Positions 1 through 6,700 of a stretch of DNA of 10,363 nucleotides are shown piece by piece. The position numbers were made by a program, and so were the translations under genes. A model generated the notes under the pieces. The model was given only the letters and a program-made list of their open reading frames with translations, ran no database searches and had not been told where the DNA came from. Position 1 is the first letter of the stretch; each line of letters opens with the position of its first letter. This stretch comes from Bacillota bacterium (GTDB lineage: Bacteria; Bacillota; GCA-003054495; Carboxydocellales; JAJZTU01): positions 1 through 10,363 of the forward strand of contig JAJZTU010000104.1 in the NCBI GenBank assembly GCA_021848765.1. Reading direction: 5' to 3'.

Positions 1-917
1 CTGTCGGCGGGCAAAGCTATATCTTTGCGCAGGTAATCATACAAGTCCTGAGAGGTAATGGTGTGATAACCCTGGTCCTTCAAAAGCTGCATCTGGGCGG
101 AAAAAGCCATTGGACTAATGATTACCGGGCTATGAGGTTCGAAAGTTCCTTCCGGGGCCAGATGGTGATATGTAAGTATAGGGATGTTCACCTTATGGGA
201 GTTGTTCAACCAGTTAAACAGCATCATAGCCAGTTCCGCCCTTGTGGTTATAGCTTCAGGGTGGATTTGTCCTTGTTTGTCTCCTTTAATAATCCCTTTA
301 CTGTTAATCAGGTAAACACCCCGCCAGGCCCAGTCTGCTATTGCCAAACGGTCTTTAAAGTTTAACAGGTCCTGATTGTTAATCAAAGTCTCCAGCCTGG
401 GGTCCAGGGCCCTGGCCAACATAACCGCCGTTTCCTGGCGGGAAACCGGTTGCTCGGGATTAAACTTTTTATTCAGGTCCCCCTCGACCAGCTTCCTCTG
501 GGCTGCCGTCTGGATTAAGGGAAAGTACCACCTACCGGGGGGCACATCCCTGAAGAAGGGTTCGGCAATAGCCCGCGAGATGGCGCCCATCCGGGGGGGG
601 ATAACCGGTCCCACTCCTTCCACTTCCAAAGCGCCGGCCCTTTCCTCCTCCTGGGTCAGGACCCTTACCAGCATGCTCACCAACTCCGCCCTGGTTACCT
701 GCCGGTCGGGAAAAAAACTTCCATCAGCATAGCCGTGAATAATACCCTGCTCACTAAGCCTGTCCACAGCCTGCGCCGCCCAGTGGCCTTCCATGTCCTT
801 AAAGCCGGCAGCTTCAACTGACTGAACTTTTCCGAAAAACAAAAATACCAGGGTAATTAGCATTAACCCTGCTTTGAGTGGTAATAATTGCCTAAAATCC
901 GCACGCCCAAAATACAT
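1..917 (-). CDS. SLH-domain polysaccharide deacetylase (CE4/NodB-type), 3' end cut by window
   Basis: Read directly from the minus strand: 305 residues are visible and the frame is still open at the window edge. The ATG at 917 is preceded by AGGGGAG (927-933) at a 9-nt spacing, which decides the start. Residues 14-36 form a hydrophobic signal peptide with a likely cut after VEA. Three SLH domains follow: about 39-87 (with VTRAEL), 121-170 (VSRQET) and 187-237 (TTRAEL). These normally bind secondary cell-wall polymer and hold the protein on the surface. From residue 243 the sequence VNIPILTYHHL, then a stretch ending in QGYHTIT and a LP-containing segment, matches the N-terminal part of Firmicute polysaccharide deacetylases of the YHH type. 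The catalytic TFDDG motif would lie beyond the edge and is not seen. Family role: N- or O-deacetylation of peptidoglycan or a surface polysaccharide. The deacetylase call rests on the N-terminal pattern only; the SLH call is firm. Confidence 0.85.
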   Translation of the reverse strand, partial: MYFGRADFRQLLPLKAGLMLITLVFLFFGKVQSVEAAGFKDMEGHWAAQAVDRLSEQGIIHGYADGSFFPDRQVTRAELVSMLVRVLTQEEERAGALEVEGVGPVIPPRMGAISRAIAEPFFRDVPPGRWYFPLIQTAAQRKLVEGDLNKKFNPEQPVSRQETAVMLARALDPRLETLINNQDLLNFKDRLAIADWAWRGVYLINSKGIIKGDKQGQIHPEAITTRAELAMMLFNWLNNSHKVNIPILTYHHLAPEGTFEPHSPVIISPMAFSAQMQLLKDQGYHTITSQDLYDYLRKDIALPAD

Positions 918-993
918 CCCGTTTTTCTCCCCTAATGCTACTGATTTGAAAGGCATCTATTCCCTGGGCAAAATGTTAAGAGCATCCTCTCAA

Positions 994-1022
994 ATTATAT
1001 CCAGCCTTGCCATTGGCGTCAA
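994..1022 (-). promoter_or_regulatory. Sigma-A promoter for the SLH deacetylase gene
   Basis: On the minus strand TTGACG (1017-1022) and TATAAT (994-999) are separated by exactly 17 bp, a near-consensus housekeeping promoter. The expected transcription start is near 987, giving a leader of about 70 nt before the ATG at 917. It lies downstream of the terminator at 1146-1181, so the deacetylase is probably transcribed independently of the protease gene. The -35 box touches the last unit of the 36-bp repeat array. Confidence 0.8.
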
Positions 1023-1145
1023 TAACAAGCTATTTATCATAAAAAGCTCATTTGCCAATAACAAGCTGATTTGCCATAAAAGCTCATTTACCAATAACAA
1101 GCTGATTTGCCATAATAGCTCATTTACCATATAAGCTTATTTGCC
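1021..1145 (-). repeat. 36-bp tandem repeat array (about 18-bp half-units) upstream of a promoter
   Basis: On the plus strand AATAACAAGC recurs at 1021, 1057 and 1093, an exact 36-bp period, with a degenerate fourth copy up to 1145. On the minus strand each unit splits into two related halves, TGGCAAATCAGCTTGTTAT and TGGTAAATGAGCTTTTA, giving about seven half-units with a shared AAATNAGCT core. The array is AT-rich and fills the space between the terminator T-run and the -35 box of the next gene. The period is a multiple of three, so it gives a spurious repetitive reading frame on the plus strand. I regard it as noncoding. A regulatory role (binding sites or UP-like AT-rich DNA) is possible but unproven. 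Confidence 0.85.
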
Positions 1146-1181
1146 AAAAAGGAGGCGACACCGGTTAGTGTCCCTCCTTTT
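1146..1181 (-). terminator. Rho-independent terminator after the SLH subtilase gene
   Basis: Reading the minus strand, AAAAGGAGG and GACAC pair with GTGTC and CCTCCTTTT around a six-base TAACCG loop, with a single bulged G, followed by a run of five T. It lies about 57 bp after the subtilase stop codon. The plus strand also ends in TTTT, so it could work in both directions, but no plus-strand gene is seen. Confidence 0.85.
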
Positions 1182-1237
1182 GCCTTGGGCAAACAAACGA
1201 CTCTCTACAATTACATATCCACCGCAGGAAGAGCCTC

Positions 1238-4200
1238 CTACTCCGGCAAACCCACAACCCAGCGTACAGGCTCTGTTCCTTTGGGCATCCGGACAGTTAC
1301 CCTGCCTTGGATCACAGAATACAGGCGGGAATTTATCTCCATAATTCCTTCATAGGGCAGAAGCCCGTTTTTCCTGCGTATATAGAAGGTCACATATTCA
1401 GGCCGTTCACCGGGATAAGTACCCTCATTGATTCCTACCAGATAATTACCGCCGGTACCGGTATCCTCTACGGGCGATACCTCCTGAGCCTCCAGCGTAA
1501 GTTCTACTTTGGATTCATAAAGCTTATATTCGCTCAGAGTAGCAGAGCTGTATACCACCACTTCCCAGGTTCCGGGCTGCGGCCCGGGGACCCGCTTTTG
1601 CACAACAGACCTGGGCTGATCAGGATCCACTCCGGCAAAATCATAAAGATCGGGGTCTATCTCCTGCCCCTTGGGGTTATAAAGGTGCAGGCGGGCTCTG
1701 CCCAGGAATTGGCCCGCTCCTTCTTCTACGGCAAGCGAAATGTTTAAGCTTTTGGCGCCTTCAGGAACCTGGACGAAATACCGCCTAAACTGGCCTGGCG
1801 GAATAGCCTGGCGTAAAACCTGCCGGTATTGGTTAGCTTCATTCAAGGGATAAGGATTAATGACAGTATTCAGGATTTCCAGGGCAGTACCATACTTGCC
1901 GTCAATCTGGCCCAGCAGTCTGGCCGTATACAGGCCCGGCTCTTCCGGCGCCTGGTAGTCTACCCTGAGCCGCCGGGTAGTCAACTGGGGTATGGTCAGC
2001 ATCGCCTGTTGAGGCTTTAACCAGGACTGGGTACTCCGGAAGTTCAGCACCACGTCTGTTCCGGCCAAGCTCAGAAGCTGAAAATTAAGCTTTCCGGGCA
2101 TAAATTCCCTGGCGTAGAGTCCGGACCCTTGTTTCAGCCAATGGTGATAAACCTTGGGAATAATCAGAGGCTGCTCACTAACCTGCTGGAGGTACTGCCA
2201 CGCAGACACCAGATCCAGCTTGCCATAACCTTGTTCTACCTCGGTATATCCTTCAATGGGGCTAGCCCCCATTCCCAGGGCCTGGCGGACCTTGGCCGGG
2301 GTATAGGGTATATTGTTACGCCTGGCATTGTCCAGCAGAAGCGCTACCGCACCGGCCACATGCGGCGCTGCCATACTGGTCCCGTCCTTCAGCCGGTATG
2401 TCCCCCAGGGCGTAGTGGACACAGCGCTTCCCGGGGCGAGAATCAAAGGCATCATGGCCCCGTCAAAGCGGGGACCCATGGAACTGAAAAACCATAAAGA
2501 TTCTTTAGGGACATCCCACTTAAAGTCCTGTTTCCACATGGCCGGCGAAATGTAGGCCCCCACACTGATAATTCCGTCAGTATCTGCAGGGGTCGTCATG
2601 GTGTTTAACCCGGGCCCGGAATTTCCGGCGGCAACCACAAAAATCACCCCATGGATATCCATGAGAACTTTCAGTAAACGGTTAGTTGCGTAATTCCCTG
2701 AGGACTCCAGGGCATCCTGGCCCAAGCTTAGGTTAATGATTTTCGCCCCATGGGTTGCCGCATAATTAACCGCTTCAGCAATAGTGGACAGGCTGGCCTC
2801 TCCTTTCCCGTCCATAGCCTTGATTACCATGACCTGAGCGCCGGGCGCCACCCCGGTTATCTGCCCGTTTCCTGCAGCAATCCCCGCTACATGGGTACCG
2901 TGCCCATTGCTGTCAAAGCCCAGGCTAATCTCAGTGCCGTCTTCCTTAATTTTGGCCAGGACAAAGCCAAACCGTGCCCTATCGCCGGGCCTGGTAAACC
3001 TGGCAAACTGGCGGCTGTCATTGTACAGTTTCAGTGGCATTTCATCCCGGAAATCCTCGTTTTGGTTAGTGTCTACAATAACGGTGTCATAGACCCCTGC
3101 CCGGGACCGGTCCAGTACCAGTACAGTAAAGACATCCGTTATTTTGCCATTACCGTTAAGGTCCACACCCATACCTGACTCGCCAGGGATTTCCCCTTCC
3201 TTCCAGAAACCAATGCGGGCCTTCCCGCTTTTGGAAAATCCGGCCGGTAAGCTCAGGTACTTATCGCCTGCCTCCACACTGTCCCCCAGGATGTCTAACT
3301 TAGCAGAGGTATTAACTTTGCCGTCCCCGGTAAAATCTACCCACTGGACAATTTTGGACCTTCCCGCGCTGGTCACCAGGAGGTCCGGGTGGGCAGGGTC
3401 CACCCCGGTATCGATAATCGCGATGAGCTGGCCCTCACCACTGGCCCCGGTAGCCTTTACCAGTTGGTCTACCTTCATTTCCTGCTTGGTTAGCTCCAAA
3501 CTGGCTTCCGGGCGCCCGCCAAAGGCCGGTGATTCAGAGGATTCGGCCAGCAGTCCCATCCCTCTGGCCGGTTTTTGAGCGTCAGCCAGCAGTCCCTCGC
3601 TAAAGTAGGGATATTCCGCACCGGCGCTCCTAACCGGCTTGGAGTCCTGGCTGCCTGATTCCTTGTCGCTCCCCCTCAGGTTATACAGGCTCAAGGGCTT
3701 AAAGCCTTTACTGCCGGGAGCAGCCATAATCTCCAGATAGGCCACCTTGCCATCCCGGTCCAGAATTACAGCAGCCTCACTGCCCGACTGGATGTCCTTC
3801 CATTCAACCCTGTCTTTACCCCGGTAAAAAAGTGCATCCTGGGCCAGGAAGAACTCGTTACTCTGGCCGGAAACCAGCAGAGTCAAACTGCGTCCGGCGC
3901 GATTCAAGTCAGTTACAGTACCTTGATAATGAATGTGTTCACCCAATTGGGCCAGGAGCCGGCTCACCAGGACGGCGGCCTCACCCCTTGAAGCGGGCCG
4001 GAAAGGCCGGAAGGCCTTGTCTTCATAACCGAAAATTAAGCCCCGCTGCACAGCCTCCGACAGCGTGCTCCGGGCCCAGCCGGGTATGGTCTCTGCATCC
4101 GTAAAGGGCAGCCCGTCAAGATCTCCGGTTGCACCGGCGCCGCCGGACAAGGTTTCCGGAGTTTCATTACCCTGATAAACACTCTTGCTTACCAACTCAC

Positions 4201-4624
4201 CCTGCTCGGCCTTCAGAGCCCTGATGAGCAGGGCGGCAATTTCAACCCGGCTAATTGGGGCATCCGGCCGGAAGGTATTATCGTTATAACCGTTTAGAAT
4301 TTTATTTTCATAAGCTACCAGGATGTAGCCATTGCCCCAGTGAGAGGCAGGCAAATCGCTGAAAGGAGATCTGGCTTTAGCTACCACCTGCGCCTGCTGC
4401 TCCAGGCCCAAGGCGGTAACCACCAGTTTGGCGAATTCTGCCCTTGTCACCTGACCCTGGGGTAGAAATTTGCCTTTATAACCGTCACTAAGGCCTAAAT
4501 TAGCCAGACGCACAATCTCTTTCTCCGCCCAGTAGCCCCCGGTATCAGTAAAGCTTTTGGCCTGGGCTGCAGTTGGTCCGATGACCAGGGAAACAGCTAA
4601 CACAAAAGCCAGGACTCGTTTCAC
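1238..4624 (-). CDS. Surface-anchored subtilase (S8 peptidase) with three SLH domains
   Basis: A 1128-residue secreted serine protease. The GTG start at 4624 is chosen because AGGAGG (4631-4636) lies just upstream and a signal peptide follows directly (about 1-22, ending AQA). SLH domains are at about 24-73 (VTRAEF), 87-138 (ISRVEI) and 173-226 (ASRGEA); they should attach it to the cell wall. A small beta-rich segment (about 231-300) and a low-complexity linker precede the peptidase domain (about 395-810). The triad is visible: Asp405 in IIDTGVDPAHPDL, His575 in NGHGTHVAGIAAG, Ser750 in DGTSMAAPHVAG, with oxyanion Asn668 in AAGNSG. About 170 residues separate Asp and His, far more than in subtilisin, and hold acidic DxNxNG-type loops (about 486-497 and 518-528) that may bind calcium. 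This layout resembles pyrolysin/tripeptidyl-peptidase II-like subtilases. The C-terminal 300 residues are beta-rich, including a PPC-like region (about 945-1045). Substrate is unknown. Own promoter and terminator suggest a single-gene unit. Confidence 0.95.
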   Translation of the reverse strand: MKRVLAFVLAVSLVIGPTAAQAKSFTDTGGYWAEKEIVRLANLGLSDGYKGKFLPQGQVTRAEFAKLVVTALGLEQQAQVVAKARSPFSDLPASHWGNGYILVAYENKILNGYNDNTFRPDAPISRVEIAALLIRALKAEQGELVSKSVYQGNETPETLSGGAGATGDLDGLPFTDAETIPGWARSTLSEAVQRGLIFGYEDKAFRPFRPASRGEAAVLVSRLLAQLGEHIHYQGTVTDLNRAGRSLTLLVSGQSNEFFLAQDALFYRGKDRVEWKDIQSGSEAAVILDRDGKVAYLEIMAAPGSKGFKPLSLYNLRGSDKESGSQDSKPVRSAGAEYPYFSEGLLADAQKPARGMGLLAESSESPAFGGRPEASLELTKQEMKVDQLVKATGASGEGQLIAIIDTGVDPAHPDLLVTSAGRSKIVQWVDFTGDGKVNTSAKLDILGDSVEAGDKYLSLPAGFSKSGKARIGFWKEGEIPGESGMGVDLNGNGKITDVFTVLVLDRSRAGVYDTVIVDTNQNEDFRDEMPLKLYNDSRQFARFTRPGDRARFGFVLAKIKEDGTEISLGFDSNGHGTHVAGIAAGNGQITGVAPGAQVMVIKAMDGKGEASLSTIAEAVNYAATHGAKIINLSLGQDALESSGNYATNRLLKVLMDIHGVIFVVAAGNSGPGLNTMTTPADTDGIISVGAYISPAMWKQDFKWDVPKESLWFFSSMGPRFDGAMMPLILAPGSAVSTTPWGTYRLKDGTSMAAPHVAGAVALLLDNARRNNIPYTPAKVRQALGMGASPIEGYTEVEQGYGKLDLVSAWQYLQQVSEQPLIIPKVYHHWLKQGSGLYAREFMPGKLNFQLLSLAGTDVVLNFRSTQSWLKPQQAMLTIPQLTTRRLRVDYQAPEEPGLYTARLLGQIDGKYGTALEILNTVINPYPLNEANQYRQVLRQAIPPGQFRRYFVQVPEGAKSLNISLAVEEGAGQFLGRARLHLYNPKGQEIDPDLYDFAGVDPDQPRSVVQKRVPGPQPGTWEVVVYSSATLSEYKLYESKVELTLEAQEVSPVEDTGTGGNYLVGINEGTYPGERPEYVTFYIRRKNGLLPYEGIMEINSRLYSVIQGRVTVRMPKGTEPVRWVVGLPE

Positions 4625-4630
4625 AGCGCT

Positions 4631-4636
4631 CCTCCT
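4631..4636 (-). promoter_or_regulatory. Ribosome binding site fixing the GTG start of the subtilase
   Basis: AGGAGG on the minus strand, six bases before the GTG at 4622-4624. The next codons give a standard lysine/arginine-plus-hydrophobic signal peptide, so the GTG start is well supported. Confidence 0.8.
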
Positions 4637-4650
4637 ATTTGCTCTCTATC

Positions 4651-4667
4651 TTAGGCCTAATGCCTAA
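4651..4667 (-). promoter_or_regulatory. Small inverted repeat in the subtilase leader
   Basis: The plus strand holds the perfect 10-bp palindrome TTAGGCCTAA (4651-4660), overlapping an inverted repeat TTAGGC / GCCTAA with a five-base loop (4651-4656 and 4662-4667). It lies between the candidate promoter and the ribosome binding site of the subtilase gene. It could be a small operator or a leader hairpin; chance is also possible. Confidence 0.3.
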
Positions 4668-4701
4668 TCATCCACATCCGCCGTCGATTATCCATGGACT
4701 C

Positions 4702-4730
4702 AGAATATCGCGACTCACAATCACACTCAA
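4702..4730 (-). promoter_or_regulatory. Candidate sigma-A promoter for the subtilase gene
   Basis: On the minus strand TTGAGT (4725-4730) and TATTCT (4702-4707) are separated by 17 bp. Start of transcription would fall near 4695, giving a leader of about 70 nt. It lies in the 164-bp gap after the TetR gene. Both boxes match consensus at four of six positions, so support is moderate. Confidence 0.4.
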
Positions 4731-4742
4731 ATCTATTTCGAC

Positions 4743-4770
4743 AAGTACAGCGGTTTTCCTTTTTGTACTT
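4743..4770. promoter_or_regulatory. Inverted repeat AAGTACA-N14-TGTACTT, possible operator
   Basis: Perfect 7-bp arms at 4743-4749 and 4764-4770. The arm centres are 21 bp apart, about two helical turns, which suits a dimeric DNA-binding protein. It lies just after the TetR stop codon and 12 bp upstream of the -35 box of the subtilase promoter. No T-run follows, so it is not a normal terminator. Binding by the neighbouring TetR protein is only a guess. Confidence 0.3.
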
Positions 4771-4788
4771 ACTGGAAATCGACTTTTT

Positions 4789-5379
4789 TTACATTTTTTG
4801 CATTCCTTTGAAGATTACATCGGCAATTTCTTCTACCTGTTTGGCGAGGGATGCTTCATCCATTTTGTCATTAAAGATCGCAATATGAAAAATGGAGGCC
4901 ATAGCGCCGGAAAAGGCCATAGCTGCCGCCTGGCTGTCCAGATCGGGACGGAATTCCCCGGAGGCAATCCCCTCCTCGATAATCTGTTTGATTAATTTAG
5001 TCTTTTGGGCCTGAACCTCGCAAATCCAACGCCGAAAATCGCTGTTGAGCTGGCCGTGCCCATCCATGGTTACCCTGGTGAGGTCCCGGGAATTAATCAT
5101 GTGATGGCAATGCAGGAGAGCAATCTTCCGCAGCTTGCTAATCGCTCCTGGGCATTTGGCGGTTTCCGTATTGATTTGATTGATAAATTTTTCAACCCCA
5201 TTAACGAACAATTCCTGAAAAAGCTGTTGCTTGCTGGAGAAGTATTCATAAAGAGTGCCCTTGCCCACACCGGCCTCACCGGCAATCTCCTCCATCTTGG
5301 CATTATGGAAACCGTGTTTGGCAAAAACCACAGCCGCTGCGTCCAGGATAAGGTCCCTTTTGGATTTTTCTTCTGCCAA
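4789..5379 (-). CDS. TetR/AcrR-family transcriptional regulator
   Basis: A 196-residue one-domain-plus-HTH repressor type protein of usual family length. The N-terminal DNA-binding domain spans about residues 8-55 (RDLILDAAAVVFAKHGF, then EEIAGEAGVGKGTLYEYFSSK), with the recognition helix at about 37-47. The rest is helical ligand-binding/dimer region with no recognisable ligand signature. The TTG at 5379 is preferred because AGGTGAT (5384-5390) lies just upstream and the protein then begins MAEEKSKRDL, as is usual for the family. A GTG at 5388 would add three residues but has no Shine-Dalgarno match. It is the last gene of the efflux cluster in transcription order, separated from the TolC-like gene by the 27-bp repeats. 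By context it probably controls the pump in response to a pump substrate; its operator is not identified. Confidence 0.92.
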   Translation of the reverse strand: MAEEKSKRDLILDAAAVVFAKHGFHNAKMEEIAGEAGVGKGTLYEYFSSKQQLFQELFVNGVEKFINQINTETAKCPGAISKLRKIALLHCHHMINSRDLTRVTMDGHGQLNSDFRRWICEVQAQKTKLIKQIIEEGIASGEFRPDLDSQAAAMAFSGAMASIFHIAIFNDKMDEASLAKQVEEIADVIFKGMQKM

Positions 5380-5383
5380 TAAA

Positions 5384-5390
5384 ATCACCT
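5384..5390 (-). promoter_or_regulatory. Ribosome binding site supporting the TTG start of the TetR gene
   Basis: AGGTGAT on the minus strand matches the 3' part of the full Shine-Dalgarno AAGGAGGTGAT and stands four bases before the TTG at 5377-5379. The alternative GTG start lies inside this motif. Confidence 0.45.
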
Positions 5391-5405
5391 ACTTGTCAAA
5401 TCATG

Positions 5406-5513
5406 AGCTTACTTGCTGCTTATTCATTCACCAGCTTACTTGCCGCTTATCGTTTCAACAGCTTACTTGCCGCTTATCGTTTCAACAGCTTACTTGCCGC
5501 TTATCGAATCAGC
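5406..5513 (-). repeat. 27-bp tandem repeat, four copies, between TolC-like and TetR genes
   Basis: AGCTTACTTGC begins at 5406, 5433, 5460 and 5487 on the plus strand, an exact 27-bp period; the second and third copies are almost identical, and the first (5406) and the end of the fourth diverge. The array starts four bases after the TolC-like stop codon and fills almost the whole gap to the TetR gene. On the minus strand each unit contains GGCAAGTAAGCTGTTGAAAC. There are no spacers between the copies. No terminator or clear promoter was seen in this gap, so read-through from the pump genes into the TetR gene is plausible. Confidence 0.9.
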
Positions 5514-5516
5514 AAA

Positions 5517-6674
5517 TTACTGGGCGCCGGTCATACCGGCGGCACTCCGGCCTAAGTCGAACAGGTTGTTCTCAAACTGTGCTTTGGCCACATTAAAGTC
5601 GTAGACCGCCCCGGCATACTTTTCCTCAATTTCATCCAGGGCCACATTAACATCCAGGAGATCCGCATTGGTGGCCAAGCCAACTTTATACTTTAAAGTG
5701 GCAATCCGCACAGACTCCTTTTGTTTTTCCAGGGACTTGCTCAAGACCTTAATCCTGTCCTCAGCGGAGCGCAGGTTCAAGTAAGCCTGCTTAACAGCGA
5801 TTCGCATCTCGATTTCCTTGTCCTTGAGGTTAAGCTCAGCTTTTTTAGTCTCGATCTGCTGCTCCTGATAAGAGAATACAGCGGCGGAATAGTAGCTTTT
5901 CTGGAGTCCCAAAAGGACATCGGAAATAGCCTTCTTTTCCCGCTCAGCGACCAGGTCCACTGAGTTTTCCAGTGCATCCCGGATGCTCTTTTCCAGATCA
6001 ATTTTAGCCAAGGGGGCATAGGTCAGCTTGGCGGTGAGCTTGACAGGAGTGTCTACATCCAGGCCGATGAGCTTATTGAAGTTCATTACGGCTACCTTGT
6101 ACTGGGTATCGTAGACGCTAACCTCCGCCTGAGCAGCAGCAACCAAGGTTTCTGCAGAGGTGACATCCACCTTGGCAAGCCTCCCGGCCTTGAAGTTGGC
6201 CTGAGCCAGTCTTACCTGCTCCTGGGCCCGCTGGAGGGTAAGCTTTTTAACCTCCAGGAGCTTAGCCTTCTTCAGCACATCATAATAAGTTTTCTCAACC
6301 TCAAGCTTTATTCTTTTTTCGGTGAATTCCTCGCTTTTCTTGTCGATGGTTAATGCCGCCTCAGCCTGGCGGGGGTATAGTTTTTTCAGTCTGCCTTCCT
6401 CAATAGTATTCTTAGCCATTCCTGGAATATTGTCATCTTCGGCAAAGGTTTTGGCCTTTTCCAAGCCAACTTCGGACTTCTCTACTGCCAGTTTGGCTTG
6501 TTTAATCTGGGAGTTGTCGGCCAGGGCCAGCTCAATGCTCTTCTCTATGCTCAGTTCCCGGACGGGGTTGGTCCCTTCCTGAGCAAAACCGAAGCCGCCA
6601 AAAACCATGCTCAGGGTGAGTATGGCCGCCAGGACAAAGGCAGCCTTTTTGCGGGGTGACTGTTTATTTGTCAA
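5517..6674 (-). CDS. TolC-family efflux protein, apparently without the outer-membrane barrel segments
   Basis: A 385-residue exported protein with two OEP-type helical repeats (about 40-204 and 226-372). Signal peptide: KK followed by a hydrophobic stretch, cut near residue 31. Each repeat ends in the family's typical helix pattern: FKAGRLAKVDVTSAETL to FNKLIGL, and YKVGLATNADLLDVNVALDEI to FENNLF. The places where TolC proteins carry beta strands (about 75-115 and 250-285) are here short, charged and mostly helical, without the usual alternating barrel pattern. The protein is shorter than TolC (about 430-490 residues). It probably forms a long helical tube or hairpin that docks on the adaptor, rather than an outer-membrane pore; this is inference. 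The start is a TTG at 6674, fixed by AAGGAGG (6683-6689) with an 8-base spacing. It lies 144 bp after the RND gene and is probably co-transcribed with it. Confidence 0.88.
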   Translation of the reverse strand: MTNKQSPRKKAAFVLAAILTLSMVFGGFGFAQEGTNPVRELSIEKSIELALADNSQIKQAKLAVEKSEVGLEKAKTFAEDDNIPGMAKNTIEEGRLKKLYPRQAEAALTIDKKSEEFTEKRIKLEVEKTYYDVLKKAKLLEVKKLTLQRAQEQVRLAQANFKAGRLAKVDVTSAETLVAAAQAEVSVYDTQYKVAVMNFNKLIGLDVDTPVKLTAKLTYAPLAKIDLEKSIRDALENSVDLVAEREKKAISDVLLGLQKSYYSAAVFSYQEQQIETKKAELNLKDKEIEMRIAVKQAYLNLRSAEDRIKVLSKSLEKQKESVRIATLKYKVGLATNADLLDVNVALDEIEEKYAGAVYDFNVAKAQFENNLFDLGRSAAGMTGAQ

Positions 6675-6682
6675 GATTCTCG

Positions 6683-6689
6683 CCTCCTT
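6683..6689 (-). promoter_or_regulatory. Ribosome binding site fixing the TTG start of the TolC-like gene
   Basis: AAGGAGG on the minus strand, eight bases before the TTG at 6672-6674. It is a full-strength Shine-Dalgarno and lies outside the 13-bp repeats, so translation does not depend on the repeat number. Confidence 0.8.
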
Positions 6690-6700
6690 GGTGTTACGCT

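Noticed and set aside
874..1134. Plus-strand reading frame with a repeated 12-residue pattern across the 36-bp array
   Set aside because: The frame is open only because 36 is a multiple of three. It overlaps the promoter and start of the minus-strand deacetylase gene and has no ribosome binding site or known domain.
4743..4770. Terminator after the TetR gene
   Set aside because: The hairpin has short arms, a 14-base loop and no T-run after it on the minus strand.
5097..5324. Second minus-strand frame overlapping the TetR gene
   Set aside because: It is an out-of-frame overlap of a clear HTH regulator and resembles no family.
5406..5513. Possible CRISPR array, because the minus-strand units end in GTTGAAAC
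   Set aside because: The 27-bp copies are directly adjacent with no unique spacers, and no cas gene is nearby. It is a plain tandem repeat.
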